DNA of 64,000 bases from DATJGF01 sp035495315 (GCA_035495315.1 DATJGF010000177.1:29167-93166); one strand, 5' to 3'; positions 35,813-45,098 are shown, counted from the first letter of the stretch. A program made the numbers and translations. Notes: generated by a model from the sequence alone, not told the origin.

Positions 35813-36139
35813 TCAGTTTGCCGCCTGTGTCGGCAAGCTGGGGGCTTGGGGGGGAATTTTCAAAACCTCGGTCCGCATCTCCTTACCGGGTTTGAACTTC
35901 ACAACAGATCGTTGCGGGATTGGCACATCGGTTGCCGGGGCGTTGGGGTTGCGCCCAATTCGAGCCTTGCGCACTTTTACTTCAAAAACCCCGAAGTTAC
36001 GCAATTCGACTTTATCACCTTTAGCCAGAGCCTCGGCGATGTAGTCGAGTGTCTTCTGAACGACGTCCAGCACCTGCTGCTGAATCAGTCCCGTCTCCGA
36101 ACTGATGCGAATTACTAAGTCGCGCTTTGTCAGAGTCAT
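35813..36139 (-). CDS. HU/IHF-family DNA-binding protein
   Basis: A 108-residue nucleoid protein. TLTKRDLVIRISSETGLIQQQV is the dimerisation half; GDKVELRNFGVFEVKVRKARIGRNPN leads into the DNA-binding arm, and RSVVKFKPGKEMR closes the fold. GRNP with an asparagine before the Pro-intercalating tip is typical. It bends DNA as a dimer; HU or IHF cannot be decided from this alone. The last 15 residues form a Pro/Ala/Gln tail outside the usual fold. It lies 85 bases upstream of hisS on the same strand and may share its transcript. Confidence 0.95.
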   Translation of the reverse strand: MTLTKRDLVIRISSETGLIQQQVLDVVQKTLDYIAEALAKGDKVELRNFGVFEVKVRKARIGRNPNAPATDVPIPQRSVVKFKPGKEMRTEVLKIPPQAPSLPTQAAN

Positions 36140-36291
36140 AGGTATTGGGGGTTAGGGTTACATCCAGTCACCGATGTGTTGTATAGTCTGCATTGCCAAA
36201 TTGGTCAAGTCTCGATTTCAAAACCCTTCAAAACCCTGAAGTTGCCTCGTGAGACCATCTTACAACCGAGCCGAGCCCAGCCTAAACCACC

Positions 36292-37425
36292 TTAGTTTCG
36301 CTCGCTGCCTACGGCCTCGGCCAGGCTGGACAGTTTTGACCGATCAAGTTGAAGCTTAAGGCCTTGAACAATACTTCGAACGGCCCAAGGACCTTCGTAA
36401 ACCAGCCCGGTGTAAAGCTGCACCAATGAAGCCCCCGCCCCGATCTTTTCCCACGCATCCGCCGCACTAAAAATCCCGCCGACCCCGATAATCGGCAGTT
36501 TGCCATGCGTTTGACGATACAGGTGCCGCACGATTTGGGTGCTTCTTTGCTGCAAAGGGCGGCCGCTTAATCCTCCGGTTTCTGCATAGATCTTTCCTAC
36601 ATCAGCCCGTGTCGCTTGAGGTCTGGCAATCGTTGTGTTGGTCGCAACAATACCCGCAATTTCCCGCGGACCTGCTAATTCAAGAATGTCATCCAATGCC
36701 TCGAAGGACAGGTCGGGCGCCACCTTAACCAAGACTGGCTTCTCATTGAGCTTTGATTCCGCGGCTGCTGAGCGTCTGCGGACCTCCTGCAGAGCTGCAA
36801 GAATGTCGTCCAACTGAACCTTGTCCTGGAGTTGGCGCAGGTCAGGCGTATTTGGAGAGCTGACGTTGACGACAAAGAAATCAAGGTGAGGCAGTAACGC
36901 GCGAAACGAGTTGGCATAATCCTCTGCGGCTTTCTTCTGGGGCGTGACCTTTGATTTGCCGAGATTGATACCCACTGGATGCTCCGGCCAGCATCCGCGT
37001 TTACGCCATTCCGCCAGTGTCTCAGCCATTTTCTCCGCTCCGGCGTTATTAAACCCCATACGATTGACGATGGCTTGATCCGGGATAGCTCTAAACACGC
37101 GTGGTTCAGGGTTGCCAGGTTGAGGATGCCAGGTAACCGCACCTAATTCTGTGAACCCGAAGCCGAGGCTGATCCAAGCCGGCAGTGCCTCAGCGTTTTT
37201 GTCCATGCCGGCCGCTAACCCGACTGGGTTGGGGAAGCGCAAGCCCAAAACGTCGATCGGCAATTCCGGCGAGCCGCAAAAGTAATCGACTGTTTTCGAA
37301 GCCCAGGAGTGCCGACTCGCCCATCCCAGAGCGCGGATCGTCCGGTTGTGGATGCGTTCGGCGTCCTGGCAAAACAGGATCGGGCGGACCAGGTGCCGAT
37401 ATGTCCAGGTCATGGCAGAACGCAT
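36292..37425 (-). CDS. pyrD: Dihydroorotate dehydrogenase (quinone), class 2
   Basis: A 377-residue membrane-associated DHODH of pyrimidine synthesis, which oxidises dihydroorotate with FMN and passes electrons to quinone. Seen: an N-terminal helical extension (residues 1-60), LRFPNPVGLAAGMDKNAEAL, NVSSPNTPDLRQLQ with the catalytic Ser region, and IIGVGGIFSAADAWEKIGAGASLVQLYTG. The start ATG shares its A with the stop of shc (TAATG), so it is translationally coupled to squalene-hopene cyclase, an unusual pairing. Confidence 0.96.
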   Translation of the reverse strand: MRSAMTWTYRHLVRPILFCQDAERIHNRTIRALGWASRHSWASKTVDYFCGSPELPIDVLGLRFPNPVGLAAGMDKNAEALPAWISLGFGFTELGAVTWHPQPGNPEPRVFRAIPDQAIVNRMGFNNAGAEKMAETLAEWRKRGCWPEHPVGINLGKSKVTPQKKAAEDYANSFRALLPHLDFFVVNVSSPNTPDLRQLQDKVQLDDILAALQEVRRRSAAAESKLNEKPVLVKVAPDLSFEALDDILELAGPREIAGIVATNTTIARPQATRADVGKIYAETGGLSGRPLQQRSTQIVRHLYRQTHGKLPIIGVGGIFSAADAWEKIGAGASLVQLYTGLVYEGPWAVRSIVQGLKLQLDRSKLSSLAEAVGSERN

Positions 37426-39545
37426 TACCTGCGCTCTGCAGCAGAGACGACAGCCGGGGTTGTGTCGGAACTGCCCGCGTGGTCAGTAGAATGGTCGTGC
37501 TTGGTGCTTCCGTTTTTCCGAGCGGCTGACTGATTCAGCAGGTTCCGATAAGTTGCCAGGGCCAGCAGAGGCCAACTGTTCCGGTACATATCGTACTTGA
37601 GATAGAAGACTTTCGGAAATCCCGTGCCGGTGGTTTCATGTTCGGTCCAGGAGCCGTCGGCGTTCTGGGTGCGAATCAAATACTCGATGCCGCGTTGAAT
37701 GCTAGTCCGATCGGGCTGATCGAAGGCGCATAGGCCCATTACTGCCCAGGCGGTCTGTGAAGCGGTGCTCGGGCCCTGGCCCTTGAAGACCGGGTCGTCA
37801 TAAGTATTGCAGCGTTCGCCCCAGCCCCCGTCTTCGTGCTGCACGCTTTCTAGCCAGTCGCGTGCCTTGAGCAGGAAGGGTTGATTCATGTCAATGGTCA
37901 ACGCCCGCAATCCCCGAAGAACCTGCCACGTGCCATAAACGTAATTGACGCCCCACCGGCCATACCACGAGCCGTCTTCCTCCTGGTGTTCGCGGATAAA
38001 ACGCATGGCCCGCTGCACCTGCGGATGTTCGAGGCTCCAGCCTTCATAACCCAACAATTCCAAGATCCGCGCGGTAATATCCGCACATTCCGGATCCAGC
38101 ATCGCGTTATGGTCTGCAAACGGAACCTTCTCCAGCACGCCCTTGGTGCAGTCCTTGTCAAAGGCGGCCCAACCTCCGTCCTTGCACTGGAAGGTCAGCA
38201 TCCATTTCAACCCGCGTTGGAAACATTCGTCGCGTTTCTGGCGATCATCAGTCGGCACTTTGCGCAGTGCCAACAACACCATCGCCGTGTCATCTACATC
38301 CGGGTTCCATTTATTTTCATATTCAAACACCCAGCCGCTCGGCTCGACCTTCGCCGGGTTTTTATACTGCCAGTCGCCGGCGAAACGAATCTCCTTGCCC
38401 ATCAGCCATTCCGTCGCTTGCTTCATGCGCGGGTCATCGGCCGAGATGCCCGAGTCATGCAGACAAATCAGCACGATCGCTGTATCCCATACCGGCGAAA
38501 AGCATGGCTCAATGCGTACGCTGGACTCGGTCTCGTGCTCGAGCTCCTTGAGCTTGCGCTCGGCGCGCACCACCTGCGGATGATCATCAGCATAGCCCAA
38601 CGCCTTTAGCGCGATGAGCGAATTCAGCATCGCGGGAAATATAGCGGCCAGTCCGTCCGTGCCTTCGAATCGTTCCAGCATCCACTGTTCAGCCTTTTTA
38701 AGCGCGCGCTTGCGGAACGGGTGAATGTCGTTTTCCGCGAACCACTCCGCAAATTTGTGAACGCGATCGAGCCACAGAAAAAAATTGCGCCACGTGAGCC
38801 GTTCGGGGTCGGGAGCCAGGGCGAGGTCGCGCTGATGAATGCCTTCGGGGTACAGCTCATTCAGGTTGATATTATTCTTCAGCGGACGCGTCGGTTTGAA
38901 GTGATTGATGATGGCCAGCGGCACCAACATCGATCGGCTCCACGAGCTCATCTCGTTGAAATTCACGTAAAACCACTTGCCGATCAGGATGACTTCACAA
39001 GGGATGGTCGGAACGTAATCCCAGGGGAACAGACCCAATAAAGCCAGGTACAGTTTCGAAAAGGTGTTCATGCGCGGAACCCCTCCCAGATTGAGAGCCA
39101 CTTCGCGGGCTCGCAACATGCGGCGATCTGTAACCGGCACCCCTGCCAATTTAAGCGCCAGGTACACCTTGATCGTCGCGTTGACCTCGGCAGGACCCCC
39201 ATAGTAAATGTTCCATCCGCCGTCGGGCAATTGCATCGAAAAGAGGTGGTTAACGGCTTTGCGTTGCCATTGCGCGTCGACCTTCCCATTCCAATGGTGA
39301 TACGCGATCGTGTCCGCGACCAAAGTCGCGTCCACCATCAACTCCCCAATCCAATAACCTTCAGGCTTCTGCAGACTCAGCAGGTAGCTCTGGGATTTCC
39401 GGATTGTGGTATCCAGTTCGCTTTGCAGAGGGTCAACAGAAGGCGGCTGATGCAGCCTTTGCGCTAAGCCGCTATCGCCCAAGACTTTTAAATCCACAGC
39501 CGATACTCTGCGAAGGCAAGCCTCACCTGTAAAGTCATTATTCAC
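37425..39545 (-). CDS. shc: Squalene--hopene cyclase
   Basis: A 706-residue triterpene cyclase making hopene/hopanol from squalene at the membrane. The acid motif is DVDDTA in NPDVDDTAMVLLAL, the DxDD needed to start cyclisation, and several QW repeats are visible: LPDGGWNIYYGG, CKDGGWAAFD, EEDGSWYGRWG, HEDGGWGERC and NADGSWTEH. Length is within the family range. No other hopanoid genes (hpn) are near. pyrD starts on its stop codon. It implies that the organism makes hopanoids. Confidence 0.97.
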   Translation of the reverse strand: MNNDFTGEACLRRVSAVDLKVLGDSGLAQRLHQPPSVDPLQSELDTTIRKSQSYLLSLQKPEGYWIGELMVDATLVADTIAYHHWNGKVDAQWQRKAVNHLFSMQLPDGGWNIYYGGPAEVNATIKVYLALKLAGVPVTDRRMLRAREVALNLGGVPRMNTFSKLYLALLGLFPWDYVPTIPCEVILIGKWFYVNFNEMSSWSRSMLVPLAIINHFKPTRPLKNNINLNELYPEGIHQRDLALAPDPERLTWRNFFLWLDRVHKFAEWFAENDIHPFRKRALKKAEQWMLERFEGTDGLAAIFPAMLNSLIALKALGYADDHPQVVRAERKLKELEHETESSVRIEPCFSPVWDTAIVLICLHDSGISADDPRMKQATEWLMGKEIRFAGDWQYKNPAKVEPSGWVFEYENKWNPDVDDTAMVLLALRKVPTDDRQKRDECFQRGLKWMLTFQCKDGGWAAFDKDCTKGVLEKVPFADHNAMLDPECADITARILELLGYEGWSLEHPQVQRAMRFIREHQEEDGSWYGRWGVNYVYGTWQVLRGLRALTIDMNQPFLLKARDWLESVQHEDGGWGERCNTYDDPVFKGQGPSTASQTAWAVMGLCAFDQPDRTSIQRGIEYLIRTQNADGSWTEHETTGTGFPKVFYLKYDMYRNSWPLLALATYRNLLNQSAARKNGSTKHDHSTDHAGSSDTTPAVVSAAERR

Positions 39546-39643
39546 CCCACTGCCTCAATCGCGTAGCAAGCAGCCCGCCCGGGCCTGTTTACATACAAAG
39601 AAAAACGATCTTTCCGAATCGAAAATTTATCGCGCTTTCCCAT

Positions 39644-39671
39644 TTGACCTCTGCAGAGTCCGTTGTAGTTT
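39644..39671 (+). promoter_or_regulatory. Possible dapF promoter
   Basis: TTGACC and TAGTTT are separated by 16 bases in the divergent shc/dapF gap. The -10 ends only nine bases before the dapF ATG, so if real it would give a leaderless or nearly leaderless message. The -10 is weak; low confidence. Confidence 0.25.
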
Positions 39672-39680
39672 CTGCCGCAC

Positions 39681-40493
39681 ATGGTCTTGGAATTCACAAA
39701 GATGAACGGCGCCGGCAACGATTTCGTGCTAATCGATAATCGGACGCAAACTATTCAGCTTAGCCGCGCGCAGATTGCCTCACTTTGTGATCGTCATCGC
39801 GGGATTGGAGCCGACGGCCTCATTCTATTGAAACCTTCATTATCGCGTGATGCTGATTGGGCCTGGGACTTCTACAACAGCGACGGAAGCACAGGTGAAA
39901 TGTGCGGGAACGGCGCCCGCTGCTTTGCCAGGTTTGTTCAGGCACGCACAGGTCAAAGCGCTGACTTTAAGTTTCAAACCGAAGCGGGCATCATCAGCGC
40001 TCAATTTGAAGGCGAACGGGTCCGAGTCAGCCTGACGCCACCCGCCAATTTGTCCCTCGACGAAAAACTGGCTCTGTCTGACGGAAAACTGACAGTGCAC
40101 TCATTGAATACGGGTGTCCCTCATGCCGTGTTATTCGTGCCGAATGCCGATCAGGCCATGGTGCAGCAGCTCGGTCCCGAGATTCGTTGGCACTCACGAT
40201 TTGCTCCTAAGGGAACCAACGTGAATTTCGTGCAAGTTTTAGAGGCGGGTCACATTCGTGTGCGTACCTTTGAGCGCGGTGTTGAAGGTGAGACCCTCGC
40301 TTGTGGCACTGGGGTCACTGCGTCAGCTCTCATCGCTTCGCGTGTCCACCACTTCGGCTCTCCGGTTAAAGTTCAGGTTCAGGGCGGCGACCAACTGGAG
40401 GTCAGCTTCAACCAGACTGGTGGCGCCTTCTCGGATGTTCAGTTAAGCGGTGGCGCAGAATTTGTATTTGAGGGCAAGATTAGCCTCCTATAA
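39681..40493 (+). CDS. dapF: Diaminopimelate epimerase
   Basis: A 270-residue cofactor-free epimerase that turns LL- into meso-diaminopimelate for lysine and peptidoglycan. Both active-site cysteines are visible, in GEMCGNGARC near residue 77 and in ETLACGTGVTASA near 211. The N-terminus TKMNGAGNDFVLIDN is canonical. It begins a dapF-dapA-dapB cluster; the aminotransferase and lysA steps are not in the window. Confidence 0.97.
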   Translation: MVLEFTKMNGAGNDFVLIDNRTQTIQLSRAQIASLCDRHRGIGADGLILLKPSLSRDADWAWDFYNSDGSTGEMCGNGARCFARFVQARTGQSADFKFQTEAGIISAQFEGERVRVSLTPPANLSLDEKLALSDGKLTVHSLNTGVPHAVLFVPNADQAMVQQLGPEIRWHSRFAPKGTNVNFVQVLEAGHIRVRTFERGVEGETLACGTGVTASALIASRVHHFGSPVKVQVQGGDQLEVSFNQTGGAFSDVQLSGGAEFVFEGKISLL

Positions 40494-40561
40494 GAGGAAT
40501 TTCACACTGGTCAACCTGAGTGATTCAGTTAGCCTGACCACCCATTTAAAACGGCAACCCA

Positions 40562-41440
40562 ATGTTTACCGGGACTTATACAGCAATTGTTACTCCCTTC
40601 CGAAATGACCAGATCGACGAACACGCCCTCGAGAGCTTAATTAAGAACCAAATCAAGGCCGGGGTGGATGGAATTGTGCCTGTCGGCACCACGGGCGAAT
40701 CCCCAACACTCAGTTACGAGGAACACATTCGAGTAATCGAGCTGTCCGTTAATTTCGCCGCCGGCCGTATCAAGGTGTTGGCGGGGTCGGGCGCGAACTC
40801 GACCCGCGAAGCCGTTTATCTCACCGAAAATGCGCAGAAAGTCGGCGCAGATGGATCTTTGCAGGTCGCCCCGTACTATAATAAACCGACCCAAGATGGA
40901 CTGTTTCAGCACTTTCGTGAAGTCGCTCACAATACTGCCCTGCCGATTGTGCTCTACAGCATCCCTGGCAGATGCGGGATCGAGATCGGTGTTCAGACGA
41001 TTCAGCGTCTGGTGCGAGACTGCAAGAATATCATTGGGATCAAAGAGGCTGGCGGCAATCCCGACCGCGTCAGCCAGTTGCGGGCGGCGCTTGGGCCTAA
41101 ATTCGACATCCTGAGCGGAGACGACTCTTTGACCGTGCCCTTCATGGCGTTGGGAGCAAAAGGTGTGATCAGTGTTGCATCGAACATCATACCGCGTCCC
41201 ATGCTTCAAATGGTGCGTGCCTGCAATAGCGGCGACGTGCGGGCTGCGTTGAGAATTCACGAGAAGTACTACCCTTTGATGAAGGATCTTTTCCTGGAGA
41301 CGAACCCCGTTCCTATCAAAGCCGCCTTGGCGATGATGGGCCAAATTGAAGAAAACTATCGCTTGCCGCTGGCTCCGATCAGCCGCAACAACCGCGAAAC
41401 CCTTCGCCACACCATGAAAGCTTGTGGCCTCCTGAAGTAA
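40562..41440 (+). CDS. dapA: 4-hydroxy-tetrahydrodipicolinate synthase
   Basis: A 292-residue TIM-barrel enzyme that condenses pyruvate with aspartate semialdehyde, the first dedicated lysine step. Visible: GTYTAIVTPF, the VPVGTTGESPTL loop, LYSIPGRCG with the catalytic Tyr (Ser replaces the common Asn), and IIGIKEAGG, whose Lys forms the Schiff base. Its TAA overlaps the dapB ATG by one base. Confidence 0.97.
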   Translation: MFTGTYTAIVTPFRNDQIDEHALESLIKNQIKAGVDGIVPVGTTGESPTLSYEEHIRVIELSVNFAAGRIKVLAGSGANSTREAVYLTENAQKVGADGSLQVAPYYNKPTQDGLFQHFREVAHNTALPIVLYSIPGRCGIEIGVQTIQRLVRDCKNIIGIKEAGGNPDRVSQLRAALGPKFDILSGDDSLTVPFMALGAKGVISVASNIIPRPMLQMVRACNSGDVRAALRIHEKYYPLMKDLFLETNPVPIKAALAMMGQIEENYRLPLAPISRNNRETLRHTMKACGLLK

Positions 41441-42174
41441 TGACCCGCATTATCATTACCGGTTCCAAAGGTCGCATGGGGCGCACGTTGATTGCCTGTG
41501 CTCCTCAGCACCCTGATCTCCAGGTGGTCGGACAGATCGATCAAGGCGACGATTTGAAACCCATCATCAGCCAAGCCGATGTGGTAGTTGATTTCAGTTC
41601 GCATCATGCCACTCCCGGTATTGCCGCACTTTGCGCCGACCACAAGAAGTCTATCGTCATTGGCACTACCGGCCATTCAACTGAGGACCTCTCTCAAATC
41701 ACTCGCTTCGGCAACGTCATCCCCATGGTAGTCTCTTCGAATTATTCCACGGGTGTGAACACATTGTTTTGGCTGACACGCAAAGCTGCAGAGATTCTGG
41801 GTCCCAACTTTGACCTCGAAATCCTGGAAATGCATCATCGACTGAAACGCGATGCGCCGAGTGGCACCGCGAAAACCCTCGCCGAAATTCTCGCAGAGGT
41901 CCGCCATCAGCAGATCGACCGCATAATACGGCACGGCCGTTCCGGGATCGTTGGAGAACGGACCTCCACCGAGATCGGTATGCACTCGCTGCGCGGCGGT
42001 GATGTCATTGGCGATCATACAGTCCTGTTCGCCGGAGCCGGCGAGCGACTCGAACTGACGCACAAGGCCTCCAGCCGCGAAACTTTTGCCAATGGCGCGC
42101 TTCGTGCCGCCGACTGGGTGGCGAAACAAAAGCCCGGCGTGTACAACATGCAGGATGTGCTGGGCCTCAAGTAA
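41440..42174 (+). CDS. dapB: 4-hydroxy-tetrahydrodipicolinate reductase
   Basis: A 244-residue reductase. RIIITGSKGRMGRTL is the nucleotide-binding loop, VIGTTGHS is the second conserved site, and EILEMHHRLKRDAPSGTAKTLAE is the catalytic HHxxK-type signature. ATG 41440 shares a base with the dapA stop (TAATG), so the pair is translationally coupled. A 32-bp inverted repeat begins 11 bases past its stop. Confidence 0.97.
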   Translation: MTRIIITGSKGRMGRTLIACAPQHPDLQVVGQIDQGDDLKPIISQADVVVDFSSHHATPGIAALCADHKKSIVIGTTGHSTEDLSQITRFGNVIPMVVSSNYSTGVNTLFWLTRKAAEILGPNFDLEILEMHHRLKRDAPSGTAKTLAEILAEVRHQQIDRIIRHGRSGIVGERTSTEIGMHSLRGGDVIGDHTVLFAGAGERLELTHKASSRETFANGALRAADWVAKQKPGVYNMQDVLGLK

Positions 42175-42184
42175 GCGCGCCAGC

Positions 42185-42268
42185 GTCTTGGAGTGCGCCA
42201 GTCCTCTGGCGCTTTTGGGTAAGCCGGCCTAAAATGAAAAGCGCCAGCCGACTGGCGCACTCCAAGAC
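42185..42268. repeat. Large inverted repeat between dapB and folK
   Basis: Two 32-base arms, 42185-42216 and 42237-42268, are inverted copies with a few mismatches around the centre. Each arm also holds its own short hairpin (GCGCCAG paired with CTGGCGC), so the whole can form a cruciform or a bipartite RNA structure. It resembles paired REP elements. It could stop transcription from dapB in either direction. Confidence 0.85.
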
Positions 42269-42301
42269 CTGCCCGAGCGCCTAATCTATTGCTGCAACAC
42301 A

Positions 42302-42808
42302 ATGCGGGAGCAAACATTGGCCATTATCGCTCTGGGCGCCAATTTAGAGAACGCGCGCCAGAATGTCTTGCGCGCTATCGGGCGCTTGGAGCAATTCTCG
42401 TTAACCCCGTTGCTTAAATCTTCCCTATGGCAAAGCGTCCCGGTTGATTGCCCTCCTGATTCTCCGATGTTCGTCAACGCCGTCGTTGGCCTGACCCCGC
42501 GCAAAGATGAGACCCCGGAGTCCTTGCTTAGAAAGTTGCAGCAACTCGAGCGAGAATTCGGACGCAGGCCCAAGCAGGTACACAACGAACCCAGGCCCCT
42601 TGATCTGGATCTAATCGCTTTTGGCAATCAAACCCGGAACGCGCGCGAGCTGATCTTGCCGCATCCCCGGGCTCACACGCGGCCTTTCGTTCTGGAGCCT
42701 CTTAATGAAATTTGTTCGGACCTCATCCTTCCGGGCCAGTCGAAAACCGTCAGGGAGTTGCTCGACCAATTATCCGCTCCAGCCGGCGTTACAACGAAAC
42801 TTATCTGA
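42302..42808 (+). CDS. folK: 2-amino-4-hydroxy-6-hydroxymethyldihydropteridine diphosphokinase
   Basis: A 168-residue HPPK of folate synthesis, which transfers pyrophosphate from ATP to the pterin alcohol. Characteristic: AIIALGANLENARQNVLRAI, the FVNAVVGL strand, and RPLDLDLIAFGN, with the metal-binding Asp pair, followed by LPHPRAHTRPFVLEPL. The gene is separated from dapB by the inverted repeat and is probably transcribed alone. Confidence 0.96.
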   Translation: MREQTLAIIALGANLENARQNVLRAIGRLEQFSLTPLLKSSLWQSVPVDCPPDSPMFVNAVVGLTPRKDETPESLLRKLQQLEREFGRRPKQVHNEPRPLDLDLIAFGNQTRNARELILPHPRAHTRPFVLEPLNEICSDLILPGQSKTVRELLDQLSAPAGVTTKLI

Positions 42809-42851
42809 ATGCGCGGCGCAAGCCTTTCTGCATTCTGCGTTCTGTGTCGGG

Positions 42852-44237
42852 TTACGCCGCGACAGCACGTTCTGCCGTCGGCTCCCTTTCGGGCTTTTTC
42901 GGAGGATGGAAGAACAACGCCAGGGCGATTGCCGCCACGAGCGCAAAGAACAGAGGCACAAGGAACAGGCTGTGGAAATTCGTAACTCCATTCTGCGTGA
43001 AGACACTCTGCATTAGGTAAGGGCAAACCGAATTTGCAACCAGCGCGCCAATCCCGAGAATCATCATATTGAAAAGGCCCTGGGCACTCGCGCGCACGTC
43101 TTTGGGAAAGTATTCGTCGGCGAAAATGTAGACCGTCGCAAAGAAGAAGGCATAACAGATGCCGTGCAATAGCTGGACGAGCACAATCGGCGCTGTAGTA
43201 GGAAAGAAACTGTAGACGGTGAACCGTGCCGCATGTCCAAGTATGCCGATGACCATCGTCCAACGCCAACCCAGGCGCTTTAGAACCGCTCCCAGAAAAA
43301 ACATGGTCAGCATCTCGGCAATTTGGCCGAGGCTCATCACTGGCATAATCCAATTGCCGGCGATGCCGACGCCGCCCGCTTCGTGGCTGGCGGCCAGGAA
43401 TCCTCCCGTCCAGTTGAAGTAGCTATACAGCACAAAAGCGTCAACGAGTGTTACCAGCCAGAGCACCAGCATAAATGGGTGCTTAAGAAGTTTTACTGCC
43501 TCCAGCCACGCAAAGCGATCCGAGCCTTGCTCGACCTTCTTTGGTGGCGTATGCGGCAGGGTCAGACTGTACGCCGCCAGGATCAGCGAGCAGATGCCGG
43601 CGACAACGAAGGTCCAGCGGGTGCCGTCCTGCAGCGCTTTGCCCGTCAGCCCAGAGCTCAAAACTGTACCCAACCAGCTTACAAGACCACTGGGTTGCGC
43701 GGCATGGACCTTGTCCCAGTCCACTAAAATGAAGGTGAATGGCCACGCTGCCAAAATCCAACCGATCGTGCCCCCGACCCGGATGAGGCCAAATTCCTTC
43801 TGTGGATCCTTGATGTTGGCGAAGGCAATCGAATTGGCAATTGAGTTGGTGGGGACGTAGAGCAAGCAATGGATCAGCATCAGGCCAAAGAAAAGCCAGA
43901 AAGATTTCGTCACGAATGCCAGCAAGAGAATCGCGCAACCACCGACCAGATGACTAAAGGCGAGGTACTTTTCAGCCGCAAAGTGACGGTCGGCGTACTG
44001 GTTGCTAAAAAACATTCCCACTACCGCCGCCACGGGGAATGCATTCAGGATGAGAGCCTGCTCAGAAAAGAGAAACCAGAGCTGCTTTGGGATAATTGAG
44101 ACCAACGCTGCCGGCGGCTGCGCAGCCGAAAAGCCGAGACTCGGGAGGTAATTGTAAATCAGCGGCAACCAGCATCCCCAGATGAAAAACTCCAGCACCA
44201 TCATGATGAAGAGGCGGAAGCGGATCGAAGTATTCAT
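42852..44237 (-). CDS. MFS transporter, nucleoside:H+ symporter-like
   Basis: About 461 residues with around twelve membrane segments. The N-terminus IRFRLFIMMVLEFFIWGCWLP, the SNQYADRHFAAEKYLA loop and the late segment AFFFATVYIFADEYFPKDVRASAQGLFNMM match the NupG/XapB branch, which moves nucleosides or related sugars with protons; the branch is common in Verrucomicrobiota and Planctomycetota. ATG 44237 places helix 1 at the start; the frame reaches 44348 but would overlap the divergent maf gene region. Substrate uncertain. Confidence 0.85.
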   Translation of the reverse strand: MNTSIRFRLFIMMVLEFFIWGCWLPLIYNYLPSLGFSAAQPPAALVSIIPKQLWFLFSEQALILNAFPVAAVVGMFFSNQYADRHFAAEKYLAFSHLVGGCAILLLAFVTKSFWLFFGLMLIHCLLYVPTNSIANSIAFANIKDPQKEFGLIRVGGTIGWILAAWPFTFILVDWDKVHAAQPSGLVSWLGTVLSSGLTGKALQDGTRWTFVVAGICSLILAAYSLTLPHTPPKKVEQGSDRFAWLEAVKLLKHPFMLVLWLVTLVDAFVLYSYFNWTGGFLAASHEAGGVGIAGNWIMPVMSLGQIAEMLTMFFLGAVLKRLGWRWTMVIGILGHAARFTVYSFFPTTAPIVLVQLLHGICYAFFFATVYIFADEYFPKDVRASAQGLFNMMILGIGALVANSVCPYLMQSVFTQNGVTNFHSLFLVPLFFALVAAIALALFFHPPKKPEREPTAERAVAA

Positions 44238-44355
44238 AGCGCAGTTGCTCCCCAGCGTAAGAAGGTTCCACCTGAGAGGCAAGCTTAGACGCGGATCTGG
44301 ACGCGCCATCACCCAGCGAGTATGTTGTCGGATTAAGAAGGCGGGCACTGAAATT

Positions 44356-44952
44356 ATGGCGCATGCCGATCACAATGTGAGTTTGCCGTCGCTTATCCTG
44401 GCTTCGGCCTCTCCGCGGCGTTCGGAGCTGCTGCGCGAACTAAACGTGCAGTTCAAGGTTGTTCCCAGCGATGCGGCTGAAGTTCACCACGACCAGCTCA
44501 CGGCATTGGAGGTCTCGCAAATCAACGCCTACCGGAAGGCGCGGATGGTCGCCAAGAAATTCCCTGATGCGCTGGTGCTGGGTGCGGATACGCTGGTTTT
44601 CCTCGATGCCAAGCTGTTTGGCAAGCCAGCCTCGCTGGAAAATGCCTACGAAATGTTGCAACAACTACAAGGTCAGACCCACCAGGTTGTCACCGCGATT
44701 TGCTTGCTGCATTTGCGCGAGCATCGCCAAAGGATCTTCGCTGAAGTTTCTGCCGTCACGTTTCAGCCATTGGATGCGGTGAAAATCCGGCGCTATTTGA
44801 ACCGGGTAAATCCTCTGGACAAAGCTGGCGCTTACGCCATCCAGGAAGAAAGCGATTTGATCGTTGAGAAGATTACCGGTTCGTACAGCAATATCGTTGG
44901 CTTGCCCGTAGAACGGTTGCGACAGGAACTGGAGGCTTGGGCAGGCGCGTAG
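44356..44952 (+). CDS. maf: Maf-like nucleotide pyrophosphatase
   Basis: A 198-residue Maf protein. LILASASPRRSELLREL is the signature, ALVLGADTLVFLD carries the metal-binding Asp, and AGAYAIQEES is the conserved C-terminal block. Maf proteins hydrolyse dTTP/UTP or modified nucleotides and protect against misincorporation; this one matches the dTTP/UTP type. ATG 44356 is chosen because the longer frame from 44182 gives a basic, non-protein-like extension over the MFS gene. Confidence 0.94.
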   Translation: MAHADHNVSLPSLILASASPRRSELLRELNVQFKVVPSDAAEVHHDQLTALEVSQINAYRKARMVAKKFPDALVLGADTLVFLDAKLFGKPASLENAYEMLQQLQGQTHQVVTAICLLHLREHRQRIFAEVSAVTFQPLDAVKIRRYLNRVNPLDKAGAYAIQEESDLIVEKITGSYSNIVGLPVERLRQELEAWAGA

Positions 44953-45032
44953 CGGCAGTCGTCCCGGCCGGCGGGCCGGCTGCAATAGATGACGGCGTCT
45001 AGCCGCCGCCAATTAGTTTAACAGTTTTCTCC

Positions 45033-45098
45033 GCCAGGCAAGATGGTCGGCTCCGCCAGGCAAGATGCCCGGCTCTACGTCAGGCGAGACGCCTGACG
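45033..45098. repeat. Hairpin repeats with AGA loops, touching the dipeptidase stop codon
   Basis: A perfect 9-bp stem with an AGA loop (45078-45098) ends at the base next to the dipeptidase stop codon (45099). Two related units precede it at 45033-45051 and 45055-45073 (one mismatch in the second). The family matches the cluster at 21.8 kb. It lies between the ends of maf and the dipeptidase gene. Confidence 0.8.

Noticed and set aside
39644..39671. Leaderless dapF message as a firm claim
   Set aside because: The -10 box matches the consensus only weakly; kept as a low-confidence promoter entry and not as a finding.
40637..41410. 257-residue minus-strand frame opposite dapA
   Set aside because: Mirror of a well-conserved dapA sequence with all active-site residues on the plus strand.
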